The notes under the pieces were generated by a model, which saw nothing but the letters and a program-made list of their open reading frames with translations, was not told where the DNA came from and made no database searches. Position numbers and translations under genes: made by a program. A DNA stretch of 55,798 bases from JAIVJG01 sp964236735 (lineage in GTDB: Bacteria > Acidobacteriota > Blastocatellia > Pyrinomonadales > Pyrinomonadaceae), in the NCBI GenBank assembly GCA_964236735.1, contig CAXSFM010000025.1:1-55798 (forward strand). The letters are read 5' to 3'. This document shows, one piece after another, positions 15,211 through 24,490 of this stretch (position 1 is its first letter; each line of letters starts with the position of its first letter).

Positions 15211-16803
15211 ATGAACGAATCCACACCACAAAATGTTGAGAAAGCGAGTTCGCTGACGGCGCGCACGATGTGGCTGATGTCGGCCAAGACGGTGGCCTTC
15301 GCCTGCGCGTTCGCGCTGCCCGTGCTGCTCACGCGGCGTCTCAGCCAGACCGAGTACGGTTACTTCAAGCAGGTCTTTCTCGTCGTCAATTCGGCGGTCG
15401 TCATCCTGCCGCTCGGCTTCGGCATGAGCGCGTACTACTTCCTGCCGCGCGAGCATGAAGACAAGCGGCGCGGGCAAGTCGTCTTCAACATCCTGCTCTT
15501 CAGTTTGATGGTCGGCGCGGCGGCGTGCCTGATGCTCGTGCTGCGCCCGACGCTGCTCTCGCAGATTTTTCAAGACCCCGCCCTCGTCTCTTACGCGCCG
15601 CTCATCGGCGTCGTGATTTTGCTCTGGCTCTTTTCCTCTTTCATCGAGATCGTGACGGTGGCGAACTCCGAGATGAAACTCGCCACGCTCTTCATCGTTT
15701 CGGCGCAGTTGACGAAGACGCTGCTCATGCTCGCCGCCGCGCTTGTGTTCGATTCTGTGCGCGCGCTCATCTACGCCGCGCTCATTCAAGGCTTGATTCA
15801 GACCAGCGTGCTCGTGTGGTATCTGCGCTCGCGCTTTCGCAATTTTTGGAAAAGTTTCGATTGGGGAATGCTGCGGACGCAAGCGGCTTATGCGATGCCG
15901 TTCGGCGCGGCGGGCTTGCTCTACACGCTGCTGATGGACTTGCACAACTACTTCGTCTCGAATCGTTTCAACGCCGCGACCTTCGCCATCTATTCCATCG
16001 GCGTCTCGCAACTTCCGCTCGTCGGTCTGCTGCGCGAATCGGTCAGCACGGTGATGATTCCGCGCGTCAGCCAACTGCAAAAGAGTAATGAGACGCGCGA
16101 GATCGTGCAGTTGCTCGCGCGCGCGATGCGAAAACTCGCCGCCGTCTATCTGCCGCTCTACGCGCTGCTCATCGTCGTCGGGCGCGAATTCATCACCGTG
16201 CTTTTCACTTCCGCGTATCTCGATAGCTGGCCGGTCTTCGCCATCAACCTGACGATGCTGCCGCTCTCGCTGCTCGAATTCGACGCCGTCATCCGCGCCT
16301 ACGCAGAGCATCGCTACTTCATGCTCAAGCTGCGGGCCGTGCTTTTCGTCGTGCTCCTCTTCGCGCTCTGGTTCGGCGTCCTGCGCTTCGGACTCGTCGG
16401 AGCTATCGCCGTCGTCGTCAGCATCAACTTAATCGAGCGCGCCGTAACCGCGCTCAAGTTCGGGCGCGTCATCGGCTTCGCGCCGCGCGACTTCGCGCTG
16501 CTCAAAGATGTGTGGAAGATCGCCGCCGCATCTGCCGTTGCCGGACTCACGACGGCGCTCGTGCGCTCGCTCGTCGTGCTGCACTTAAAACCGTTCTGGT
16601 CGCTCGCGGTCTGCGGCTCGGCCTTCGCGCTCGTCTATCTCGCGCTGATTTTGTTGCTCAGAGTGCCGGACGCGGACGAGCGTGACCTTGTGCGCCGCAA
16701 AGTTGAAACTCTACAGAGTCGCGTGCCCGTGCGTCGCCTGCGCCGTCAAACGCCGCCACAGGCGACGGACGCCGCCACTGCGTCCGCCGGAGGATCGAAC
16801 TGA
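15211..16803 (+). CDS. polysaccharide flippase (Wzx/MATE-like oligosaccharide exporter)
   Basis: The product is a 530-residue protein with about 12-14 membrane segments. Its N-terminus TARTMWLMSAKTVAFACAFA leads into VLLTRRLSQTEYGYFKQVFL, the typical opening of polysaccharide-export flippases (PST/Wzx). These flip undecaprenyl-PP-linked units to the periplasm. The start is set at ATG 15211; a TTG directly before it is in frame. The end overlaps the next start by one base (TGATG). With the two Wzy-like proteins it completes a Wzx/Wzy pathway. Confidence 0.85.
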   Translation: MNESTPQNVEKASSLTARTMWLMSAKTVAFACAFALPVLLTRRLSQTEYGYFKQVFLVVNSAVVILPLGFGMSAYYFLPREHEDKRRGQVVFNILLFSLMVGAAACLMLVLRPTLLSQIFQDPALVSYAPLIGVVILLWLFSSFIEIVTVANSEMKLATLFIVSAQLTKTLLMLAAALVFDSVRALIYAALIQGLIQTSVLVWYLRSRFRNFWKSFDWGMLRTQAAYAMPFGAAGLLYTLLMDLHNYFVSNRFNAATFAIYSIGVSQLPLVGLLRESVSTVMIPRVSQLQKSNETREIVQLLARAMRKLAAVYLPLYALLIVVGREFITVLFTSAYLDSWPVFAINLTMLPLSLLEFDAVIRAYAEHRYFMLKLRAVLFVVLLFALWFGVLRFGLVGAIAVVVSINLIERAVTALKFGRVIGFAPRDFALLKDVWKIAAASAVAGLTTALVRSLVVLHLKPFWSLAVCGSAFALVYLALILLLRVPDADERDLVRRKVETLQSRVPVRRLRRQTPPQATDAATASAGGSN

Positions 16804-18758
16804 TGTGCGGTATCGCCGGATTCGTTGACGAAAGCAAGACCCTGACGGATGCGTCCGAGCGTCGCGCCGTGCTTGAGCGCATGTTGCGCGTGATTACGCA
16901 TCGCGGGCCGGACGATGAAGGCACGCTTGTCGAAGACGGCGTCGCGCTCGGGATGCGTCGCCTCTCCATCATTGATCTCGCGGGCGGGCATCAGCCGATG
17001 TCGGGCTGCGACGGCGCGGCGGCGTTGACGGTCGTCTTCAACGGAGAGATTTACAACTACCGCGAACTGAAACTCGAACTCGAAGCGCGCGGGCACAGGT
17101 TCAAGACTGACTCGGACACCGAGACCATCGTCCACGCTTACGAGGAATACGGCGAGCGCGCGGTCGAGTTTTTGCGCGGCATGTTCGCGTTCGCCATTTG
17201 GGACGCGCGCGAGCGCAAACTTTTCATCGCGCGCGACCGCGTCGGCAAAAAGCCTCTCTATTACACGCGGACACGGACAGGCGCGTTTCTCTTCGGCTCC
17301 GAATTGAAGTCGCTCATCGAGCACCCTGAGTTTCGTCGCGAATTGAACTACGACGCGCTCGACGCTTATCTCTCCTTCGGCTACGTGCCCGACCCGCTCT
17401 GCATTTTCAAAGACGTACACAAACTCCCGCCCGGACATTACCTGACCTTCGACGGCAAGCGCGTGCAGTGCGAGCGTTACTGGGATTTCACATACGAGCC
17501 GGCGACGGAGAATCGCGCGGAAGAAGACTACATCGAAGAACTGCGCGCGCTGCTCGATGAAGCGGTGCGGATACGGCTCGTCGCGGATGTGCCGCTCGGC
17601 GCGTTTCTCTCCGGTGGCGTGGACTCTTCTACCATCGTCGGCCTGATGGCGCGGCACAGTTCGCGCCCCGTCAAAACTTTCTCCATCGGCTTTCGCGAGG
17701 ATAGCTTCGATGAGTTGAAATACGCGCGCGTCGCAGCGAAGCATTTCGCCACAGACCATCACGAATTCATCGTCACGCCCGACATCTGCCGCATTGTTGA
17801 CGAACTCGCGTGGCACTTCGACGAGCCTTTCGCGGACTCTTCGGCCATCCCGACTTACATGGTCTCGAAACTCGCGCGCGAGCACGTCAAGGTCGTGCTC
17901 TCCGGCGATGGCGGCGATGAACTCTTCGGCGGCTATACGCGCTACGTCGTTGACCGCCAGCGTAAGCATTTCGCGCGCCTGCCGCGCTTTATCCGGCGCG
18001 GATTGATGCAGCCGCTCGGACGTATGCTTCCGCACGGCGCGCCGGGTCGCAACTTCATCAACAACGTCGCGCTCGATTCCGTTGATCGCTACATAGACAG
18101 CATGTCGGTGTTTACAACGCTCAATAAACGCTCGCTCTGCGCGCCGGATTTTACGGGACGACTGGCGGACGCGGACGGCGCGGTCAAAATATTTCGACGC
18201 CACGCGGCGAACGTTCGCACGGATGATGCGCTCGACCACCTGCTCTATCTCGACAGCAAGACGTACCTGCCCGGCGACATCCTGACCAAAGTTGACCGCA
18301 TGAGCATGGCCGTCTCGCTCGAAGCGCGCGTGCCTCTGCTCGATCACAAACTCATCGAGTTCGTCACGCGCATCCCCGCCTCGATGAAGTTGAAGGGATT
18401 GGAAACGAAGCACATTTTCAAGCGAGCCGTGCGCGGACTCGTGCCCGATGAAATTCTCGACCGTCCCAAACAGGGCTTCGGCGTCCCCATCCAGCAATGG
18501 ATTAACGAAGAGTTGCGCGAGCACATCCGCGAAGTTGTGACCGACCCGCACACGCTTGCGCGCGGCTACTTCAACCCCGCTTACGTCGCTGTCCTCTTCG
18601 ACGAGCACGAGCGCGAGCGGCGCGACCATTCGATGCAACTCTGGTCGCTCTTCATGCTCGAACTCTGGCATCGCGCCTTCATGGATCGTTCCACGACAGA
18701 CACTCTCGTTAACCGCATTCACGGCGAGACGCAACCGCTCGAAACCTGCGCCTCGTAG
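16803..18758 (+). CDS. asnB: asparagine-synthase-type glutamine amidotransferase (copy 1)
   Basis: The protein has 651 residues. Cys2 of MCGIAGFVDE is the class-II glutaminase nucleophile, followed by ITHRGPDDEG, FNGEIYNYREL and GKKPLYYT. The ATP-pyrophosphatase loop is FLSGGVDSS (near 267), with LSGDGGDELFGGY near 366. All catalytic signatures are intact. In EPS loci such proteins (including the XrtA-associated amidotransferase group) are thought to transfer an amide or amino group to a sugar or uronic acid instead of making asparagine. Three paralogues in this window support that. It is translationally coupled to the flippase by a one-base overlap. Confidence 0.88.
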   Translation: MCGIAGFVDESKTLTDASERRAVLERMLRVITHRGPDDEGTLVEDGVALGMRRLSIIDLAGGHQPMSGCDGAAALTVVFNGEIYNYRELKLELEARGHRFKTDSDTETIVHAYEEYGERAVEFLRGMFAFAIWDARERKLFIARDRVGKKPLYYTRTRTGAFLFGSELKSLIEHPEFRRELNYDALDAYLSFGYVPDPLCIFKDVHKLPPGHYLTFDGKRVQCERYWDFTYEPATENRAEEDYIEELRALLDEAVRIRLVADVPLGAFLSGGVDSSTIVGLMARHSSRPVKTFSIGFREDSFDELKYARVAAKHFATDHHEFIVTPDICRIVDELAWHFDEPFADSSAIPTYMVSKLAREHVKVVLSGDGGDELFGGYTRYVVDRQRKHFARLPRFIRRGLMQPLGRMLPHGAPGRNFINNVALDSVDRYIDSMSVFTTLNKRSLCAPDFTGRLADADGAVKIFRRHAANVRTDDALDHLLYLDSKTYLPGDILTKVDRMSMAVSLEARVPLLDHKLIEFVTRIPASMKLKGLETKHIFKRAVRGLVPDEILDRPKQGFGVPIQQWINEELREHIREVVTDPHTLARGYFNPAYVAVLFDEHERERRDHSMQLWSLFMLELWHRAFMDRSTTDTLVNRIHGETQPLETCAS

Positions 18759-18825
18759 CGTTGAAATTCAGATTGATGAAACTGCCCTCGCACGCCTGCT
18801 GAAATTTCCTGAAACGAAGGTAACG

Positions 18826-20544
18826 ATGATGGACGGCAACACTTCACAGAGACGCTTACGCATCGGCCTCTTGCTCGACTCGGACGTGCAGCCGCTCTGG
18901 GTCTGTCGCATCATCGAGCAAATCTGCGCGTCCGATTTTGCGGAGGTCGCGCTCGTCATCAAAAACGCGAGCGTCTCGACCGCATCGTCCTCATCGTCAG
19001 GGCAAAAAAAGAAGACGAACGTCGCGCAGAAGTTGAGAGGCCATCGCGGGCATCTGCTCTACGCGCTTTACACGAAACTCGACGACCATTTCATGTCGGC
19101 CAGCCCCGACGCCTTCGAGCGTCGCAGCGTCGCGCATCTGCTCGACCATTGCGCGCAGTTGAGCATCACGCCGCACGCGGAGAAATACACGGACACCTTC
19201 GCAGATGAGGACGTGGAAGCGATTCGCGCCTGCGATCTCGACGTGGCCTTGCGTTTCGGCTTCCGCATTCTCAAAGGTCGCGTGCTCGACATCGCGCGGC
19301 ACGGCGTCTGGTCTTATCATCACGGCGACGCGCTCGTGAATCGCGGCAGCCCGCCCGGTTTCTGGGAAGTGATGAGGGACCAGCCGGTGACGGGTTCCGT
19401 CCTGCAAGTGCTGACCGAAGAATTGGACAACGGGAAAATCATTTGCCGCTCGTGGTCTCCGACGACGAACAGGTTTTCGGTCAGGAAAAACAACAATCAT
19501 TTCTACTGGAAGTCCGCGCCCTTCGTGATGCGACGCCTGCGCGCTCTGAATGATCACGGCGCGTTGAGCCTCGACGGAAATCATTCCCGCGAAACTTACA
19601 CGCCTTACTCGAAACATCTCCATCGCAGGCCGACCGAGTCCGAGATGCTGCGGCTTTTCTCACGTCTCACGGGCAGAGCCGCGCGCCGTCTCGCGGAGAA
19701 AGCATTCTCTTACGAGCAATGGGAAGTGGCCTATCGCTTCAGGACGCATGAGGCGGACGCCAACAACACTTTCTATAAGTTCAAGCATCTCGTCCCGCCG
19801 AAAGATCGTTACTGGGCTGACCCTTTTCCGGTTCAAGCCGGTGGGCGTTTCTACATCTTTGTCGAAGAGTTCGTCCATGCAGAAAAGAAGGGGCACATCG
19901 CCGTCATCGAGGTCAGCCGCAAGGGGCAGCAGCCCGCGCCGGCTGTCAAGGTTTTGGAGAGGCCGTATCATCTCTCCTACCCGCTCGTTTTCGAGTGGCA
20001 GGGCGAGCGTTACATGATTCCTGAGACCGGCGCGAACGGGACGGTCGAGTTGTACCGCAGCCATGATTTCCCCACGCGCTGGGAGTTGGAGAAAGTGTTG
20101 CTCGAAGGATTGTCGAATCCTGTGGACGCCACGCTCTGCGAGTCCGGCGGCAAGTGGTGGATGTTTCTCGCCATCCAACCCGAAGGCGCGTCCGTCAACT
20201 GGGAAGAGTTGCACTTGTACTGCGCGGACACTCCGCTCGGCGCGTGGACGCCGCACCGCGACAATCCCGTCAAGTCAGACGTGCGAAACTCTCGCCCTGC
20301 CGGACGCCTCTTCGAGTGGCACGGCGAGCTTCATCGTCCGGCGCAGGATTGCTCGCGTCGCTACGGTTACGGTATCTCCATCAACAAAATCGTCAGCCTC
20401 AGCCCCGAAGAATTTCGTGAAGAGGAAGTGTCTAAGATTTTGCCGGAGTGGGAGCGCGATTTAATCGGCGTCCACACGCTCAACAGTGCGGGTGATTTGA
20501 CTGTGATAGATTGTTTAAGGAGGCGGCGCAGGCTTTTCGGTTGA
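18826..20544 (+). CDS. formyltransferase-like domain fused to GINT1-N-like beta-propeller transferase
   Basis: The protein has 572 residues. Residues 1-240 look like a formyltransferase fold: RIGLLLDSDVQPLWVCRII at the start, then GVWSYHHGDALVNRGSPPGF and TEELDNGKII. The family consensus at this spot is INxHPS; here the Asn is replaced by Ser, while His and the late Asp are kept. Residues ~285-572 match the N-terminal part of glucosamine inositolphosphorylceramide transferase-like proteins, a five-bladed propeller of the GH43/62-type (DRYWADPFPV, YHLSYPLVFE, YMIPETG, RPAQDCS). I chose the ATG at 18826 for GAAGG seven nt upstream; the frame stays open upstream inside the previous gene. It probably modifies or transfers a sugar; acyl donor and acceptor are unknown. 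Confidence 0.75.
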   Translation: MMDGNTSQRRLRIGLLLDSDVQPLWVCRIIEQICASDFAEVALVIKNASVSTASSSSSGQKKKTNVAQKLRGHRGHLLYALYTKLDDHFMSASPDAFERRSVAHLLDHCAQLSITPHAEKYTDTFADEDVEAIRACDLDVALRFGFRILKGRVLDIARHGVWSYHHGDALVNRGSPPGFWEVMRDQPVTGSVLQVLTEELDNGKIICRSWSPTTNRFSVRKNNNHFYWKSAPFVMRRLRALNDHGALSLDGNHSRETYTPYSKHLHRRPTESEMLRLFSRLTGRAARRLAEKAFSYEQWEVAYRFRTHEADANNTFYKFKHLVPPKDRYWADPFPVQAGGRFYIFVEEFVHAEKKGHIAVIEVSRKGQQPAPAVKVLERPYHLSYPLVFEWQGERYMIPETGANGTVELYRSHDFPTRWELEKVLLEGLSNPVDATLCESGGKWWMFLAIQPEGASVNWEELHLYCADTPLGAWTPHRDNPVKSDVRNSRPAGRLFEWHGELHRPAQDCSRRYGYGISINKIVSLSPEEFREEEVSKILPEWERDLIGVHTLNSAGDLTVIDCLRRRRRLFG

Positions 20545-20563
20545 GCCGGGAACTGACGCGCCG

Positions 20564-21763
20564 ATGGGTGAAAAAGAGTTGAGACGAAAGGTACTCCAAC
20601 TGGTCAGCAGTTTTACGTCGGGCGGAACCGAGCGGCAGATGTTGCAGTTAACGAGACTGCTCCGCGAGGATGGACGCTACGACGTGCGCGTCGCATGTCT
20701 CGACGGCGAGGGTTCTTTGCGCGCTGAGGTTGACGGGATGGGACTCGGCGAGATCGCGGAGTTTCCCTTAAACAATTTCTACGATCTCAACATGGCCGTC
20801 CAACTCAGACGCGCCGCCGGATATTTACGCGAGCATGAATTTACACACATCCACACGCACGATTTCTACAGTAACATTTTCGGGATGATGGCGGCGACGC
20901 TGGCGCGCACACCCGCGCGCATCGCGTCGAAGCGCGAGACGACGGGGATGCGAACGCCCGCGCAGAGCTTCGTCCATCGCGGCGCGCTGCGGCTCGCGCA
21001 CGCCATCGTCGCTAACGCAGAGGCCGTCCGTCGCAACCTAGTCGCCGAAGGCATCCGCGACGAAAAAATCGTGACCATCTACAATGGCCTCGACACGAGC
21101 CGCGTCGTGCCGCCCGCCGGCATGACGCGCGAAGACGCACGCGCCGCGTTCGGCCTGCCGGCGGATGAAGGCTTGCGCTTCGTCACCATCCTCGCCAATT
21201 TGCGCCACGACGTGAAGGATCACCCGACATTTCTGCGCGCGGCGCGGCGCGTGCGCGACGAAGTGCCGGAAGCCAGATTCGTCATCGCGGGCGAGGGCGG
21301 ACTTGAAAGTTCCCTGCGCCTCTTCGCCGCCGGGCTTGACATCGAGCGCGAAGTTTTTTTCACCGGCCTGTGCTCGCGTCTCGCCGTCCTGATGCACGCC
21401 TCGGACGTGTGCGTGCTGAGTTCAAAGGCCGAGGGCTTCTCGAATTCGATTCTCGAATACATGGCTGCCGCGCGTCCCGTCGTGGTGACGGACGTGGGCG
21501 GCGCGCGCGAGGTCGTCGTCGAAGGCGAGACGGGCTACATCGTCTCTTCCGGCGATGATGAGGCGATGGCCGCGCGTCTCGTCTCGCTGTTGCGCGAGCC
21601 GGAGCGCGCGCGAGAGATGGGCGCGTGCGGGCGGCGCGTCGTCGAAGAAAAATTCACCTGCGCGGCGCAGCTTGAACGCACGCACGATCTCTACGAACGT
21701 CTGCTCGCGCCCGCACGCGCGACGAAGCGGATGCGCGAGACTTTGAAGCAGGAGAGCCTGTAG
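20564..21763 (+). CDS. family 4 glycosyltransferase
   Basis: This 399-residue GT-B enzyme has an N-terminal domain opening VLQLVSSFTSGGTERQML with the glycine-rich loop. The interdomain region reads NAEAVRRNLVAEG...IYNGLD, and the C-terminal E-x7-E motif is EGFSNSILE near residue 290, followed by PVVVTDVGGAREVV. It is similar in layout to sugar transferases found beside exosortases. It should extend the lipid-linked unit in the cytoplasm. It lies 19 nt after the previous gene and 5 nt before the next. Confidence 0.88.
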   Translation: MGEKELRRKVLQLVSSFTSGGTERQMLQLTRLLREDGRYDVRVACLDGEGSLRAEVDGMGLGEIAEFPLNNFYDLNMAVQLRRAAGYLREHEFTHIHTHDFYSNIFGMMAATLARTPARIASKRETTGMRTPAQSFVHRGALRLAHAIVANAEAVRRNLVAEGIRDEKIVTIYNGLDTSRVVPPAGMTREDARAAFGLPADEGLRFVTILANLRHDVKDHPTFLRAARRVRDEVPEARFVIAGEGGLESSLRLFAAGLDIEREVFFTGLCSRLAVLMHASDVCVLSSKAEGFSNSILEYMAAARPVVVTDVGGAREVVVEGETGYIVSSGDDEAMAARLVSLLREPERAREMGACGRRVVEEKFTCAAQLERTHDLYERLLAPARATKRMRETLKQESL

Positions 21764-21768
21764 TAAAG

Positions 21769-24459
21769 ATGAGCGGAACGCTGAAGAAATTGAAGAAGCT
21801 GAAAGGCCGTGGCCTGCGCGAGATAAGCGTGCGCGCGTCGCAGGCGGCTCACGCCTACGCCGGGCGGCGCGGCTGGTCTGCGCTGTCTCGCGTGCCGTCT
21901 GATGCCGCGTTCTTCAAGCGCATTGACGCGCGTCGAATGAATGATGCGACGCTCTCCGCCGAAACTCTGCTCGCGCACTTTCGCGCCGGACGCGGCTCCT
22001 TCTTCGCTTCCTTCGACGACACGGAAACGACGCGCGCTGAACTGCGCCGACGCATCTCTCCGCGCGTTTCGTCAAAGTTAATCGCGCGCTCTGACAACAT
22101 CATCGCGAATCGCTTCGACTTGTTAGGTTTACGCGACGTGTCTTTCGGCCAGCCCGTTGACTGGCATCTCGAACCCGTGTCGGGCAAGCGCACCACGCTC
22201 GCGCATTGGAGCCGTCTCGACTATCTCGACCCGGAAGTCGCAGGCGATAAAAAAATTACGTGGGAGTTGAATCGTCACCAGCACTTCATGGTGTTGGGGC
22301 GTGCTTACTGGCAGGCGTGTGATGAACGCTACGCCGCAGCGTTCGCCTCGCAACTCGCGGCGTGGATGGACGCGAATCCGCCGCAGCAGGGCATCAACTG
22401 GGCGAGCAGTCTGGAAGTCGCGTTCCGCGCAATCTCTTGGCTCTGGGCGTTGCATTTTTTTCGCGAGTCGCCGCATTTGACGCCGGAGCTTTTCCTGCGC
22501 GCGCTGAAATATTTGCACGTCCATGCGCGTCACCTTGAGACATATCTCTCAACTTACTTCAGCCCGAACACGCATCTCACGGGCGAGGCGCTCGGCCTCT
22601 ATTATCTCGGCACGGCGCTGCCCGCTTTGCGCACGTCCGCACGCTGGCGCGAGACGGGGCGGCGCGTCTTGCTCGACGAACTCGCGCGTCAGGTGCGCGC
22701 CGACGGCACATACTTTGAGCAGACGACTTACTATCATCGCTACACGACGGATTTTTACACGCACTTTCTGATTCTCGCGCGCGTGTCGGGCGACACAATC
22801 GAAGCGTCTGTGAAAGAAAAACTCTGCGCGCTGCTCGATTTTTTGATGCACGCCACACGACCGGACGGGACGACGCCTCTCTTCGGCGACGACGACGGCG
22901 GGCGTCTCGCGCAACTGTGTGAGAGCGCGCCGGATGATTTTCGCGCGACGCTCGCGACGGGCGCGGCGCTCTTTTCGCGCGAGGATTACAAGTACGTGGC
23001 GGGCGTCGTTGAGGGCAACGGGGGCGTTGAGGTTGACGGCGCGCAGCAAGTTAATGAAGGCAACGGCGCGGCGACGAACAACGACGATGCGGCGACGGAA
23101 GAGACGCTCTGGCTGCTCGGACGAGACGGCACGCAAACTCTCGACGCGCTCGCGGCGCAGATGCCCGCCACAAAGTCACGAGCATTTTCAGACGGCGGCT
23201 TTTATATCTTGCGCGATGGTTGGAGGCGACAGTCAAACTTCATGTTGATTGATTGCGGCCCGCACGGTTCGCTCAGTTACGGGCACGCGCACGCCGACGC
23301 GCTCTCGTTCGATGTGGCCGCGCGCGGGCGGACGCTGCTCGTTGATCCGGGCACATACACCTACACCGGCTCCGCCGAAGCGCGCGATTATTTTCGTAGT
23401 TCCGCCGCGCACAACTCGCTTGTCATAGACGGCGCGTCGTCGTCCGTACACGGCAAAACTTTTACGTGGCGACACGTCGCGAATTGCGAGCGGCGCGCGT
23501 GGATCAGCCGCCCGCGCTTTGACTTTTTCGAGGGCGCGCACGACGGCTATGCGCGTCTCGACTCTCCCGCGCATGTCACGCGCTCCGTGCTTTTTCTCAA
23601 GGAAGATTACTGGATCGTGCGCGACTGTGTGGAGACGGCGGGCGCGCATCATTACGACGGCTATTTACACTTCGCCGCCGGGACGGACGTGTCAATCGAG
23701 ACGAGCGGCGCGAGCGTTGCCGTCATCGCGCATGAAAAAATAGATAATGATTCAGCGGGACACAATCCGGCGTTGGAAATCTACGCGACGCCGCGCGACG
23801 GCGTGTGGCGAGAGGAAGAGGGTTGGGTCTCGAATTGTTACGGCAGACGTGAGCGTGCTCCCGGCTGCGCGCGTGCGTGTGATGGAGTGGGCGCGCAGGA
23901 TTTCATCAGCTTCCTCGTCCCGCGCGCGGCGCATGAATCTTCGACACCGCGTCGGTTCAGTGAGTTGGAAGCGGTTGGCGGACGTGCGTTTGAATTTGAG
24001 AGTGAGAGGTTCGTGGATCAACTGCTGCTCGGCGACGGCAATAACGTCGAGCGTGTGATCGAGACGGCGACCGGAGCGTCGAATTTCGATTGGGCGTGGA
24101 CGCGCTTCAAACATGGAACGCGCACGCTGGTGGAGTTTATTGTTATTGGCGGGAGCCGATTCGAGCTTGACGGCGAAGTGTTGATGACGAGCGTGGGCGA
24201 GTCGAACGTCGCTTACTGTGCGGCGCGTTGGGTGAGCGATGAGTTGATTGTTGACACGGATGCAGGCGAGTCTCGCGCGCTCTCTTTCGATATTGCCACG
24301 CACGGCGCGCGGCGCATTTCTGTCAACGGCGCATCGTTTGCGCTCGACGGCGAGCGAGGCGTGGCGCGCATTCGTGGGGGCAAATTGTCGGAAGAGTCGC
24401 GTGCGTCGCATGTAGATGAGTTGTCAATTGAGACGCCAAAAAGTGAAGCGGTCGTGTGA
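21769..24459 (+). CDS. heparinase II/III family protein (polysaccharide lyase-like)
   Basis: The protein has 896 residues. An all-alpha N-terminal toroid (WELNRHQHFMVLGRAYW and NPPQQGINWASSLEVAFRA near 155-220; FSPNTHLTGEALGLYYLG near 262-280) leads into the heparinase II/III beta-sandwich with YGHAHADALSFDV (near 504) and SSAAHNSLVIDG (near 545). Family members cleave uronic-acid polysaccharides by beta-elimination. No signal peptide is visible; the N-terminus is Lys-rich (LKKLKKLKGRGLREISV), as in many EPS-locus members. With the AlgD-like dehydrogenase at 28014, this suggests a uronate-containing polymer. A Glu/Asn-rich insert without clear homology lies near 405-440. Confidence 0.85.
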   Translation: MSGTLKKLKKLKGRGLREISVRASQAAHAYAGRRGWSALSRVPSDAAFFKRIDARRMNDATLSAETLLAHFRAGRGSFFASFDDTETTRAELRRRISPRVSSKLIARSDNIIANRFDLLGLRDVSFGQPVDWHLEPVSGKRTTLAHWSRLDYLDPEVAGDKKITWELNRHQHFMVLGRAYWQACDERYAAAFASQLAAWMDANPPQQGINWASSLEVAFRAISWLWALHFFRESPHLTPELFLRALKYLHVHARHLETYLSTYFSPNTHLTGEALGLYYLGTALPALRTSARWRETGRRVLLDELARQVRADGTYFEQTTYYHRYTTDFYTHFLILARVSGDTIEASVKEKLCALLDFLMHATRPDGTTPLFGDDDGGRLAQLCESAPDDFRATLATGAALFSREDYKYVAGVVEGNGGVEVDGAQQVNEGNGAATNNDDAATEETLWLLGRDGTQTLDALAAQMPATKSRAFSDGGFYILRDGWRRQSNFMLIDCGPHGSLSYGHAHADALSFDVAARGRTLLVDPGTYTYTGSAEARDYFRSSAAHNSLVIDGASSSVHGKTFTWRHVANCERRAWISRPRFDFFEGAHDGYARLDSPAHVTRSVLFLKEDYWIVRDCVETAGAHHYDGYLHFAAGTDVSIETSGASVAVIAHEKIDNDSAGHNPALEIYATPRDGVWREEEGWVSNCYGRRERAPGCARACDGVGAQDFISFLVPRAAHESSTPRRFSELEAVGGRAFEFESERFVDQLLLGDGNNVERVIETATGASNFDWAWTRFKHGTRTLVEFIVIGGSRFELDGEVLMTSVGESNVAYCAARWVSDELIVDTDAGESRALSFDIATHGARRISVNGASFALDGERGVARIRGGKLSEESRASHVDELSIETPKSEAVV

Positions 24460-24490
24460 TGAGACGGGCTTTGAGCGGCGGGTAAATTTT

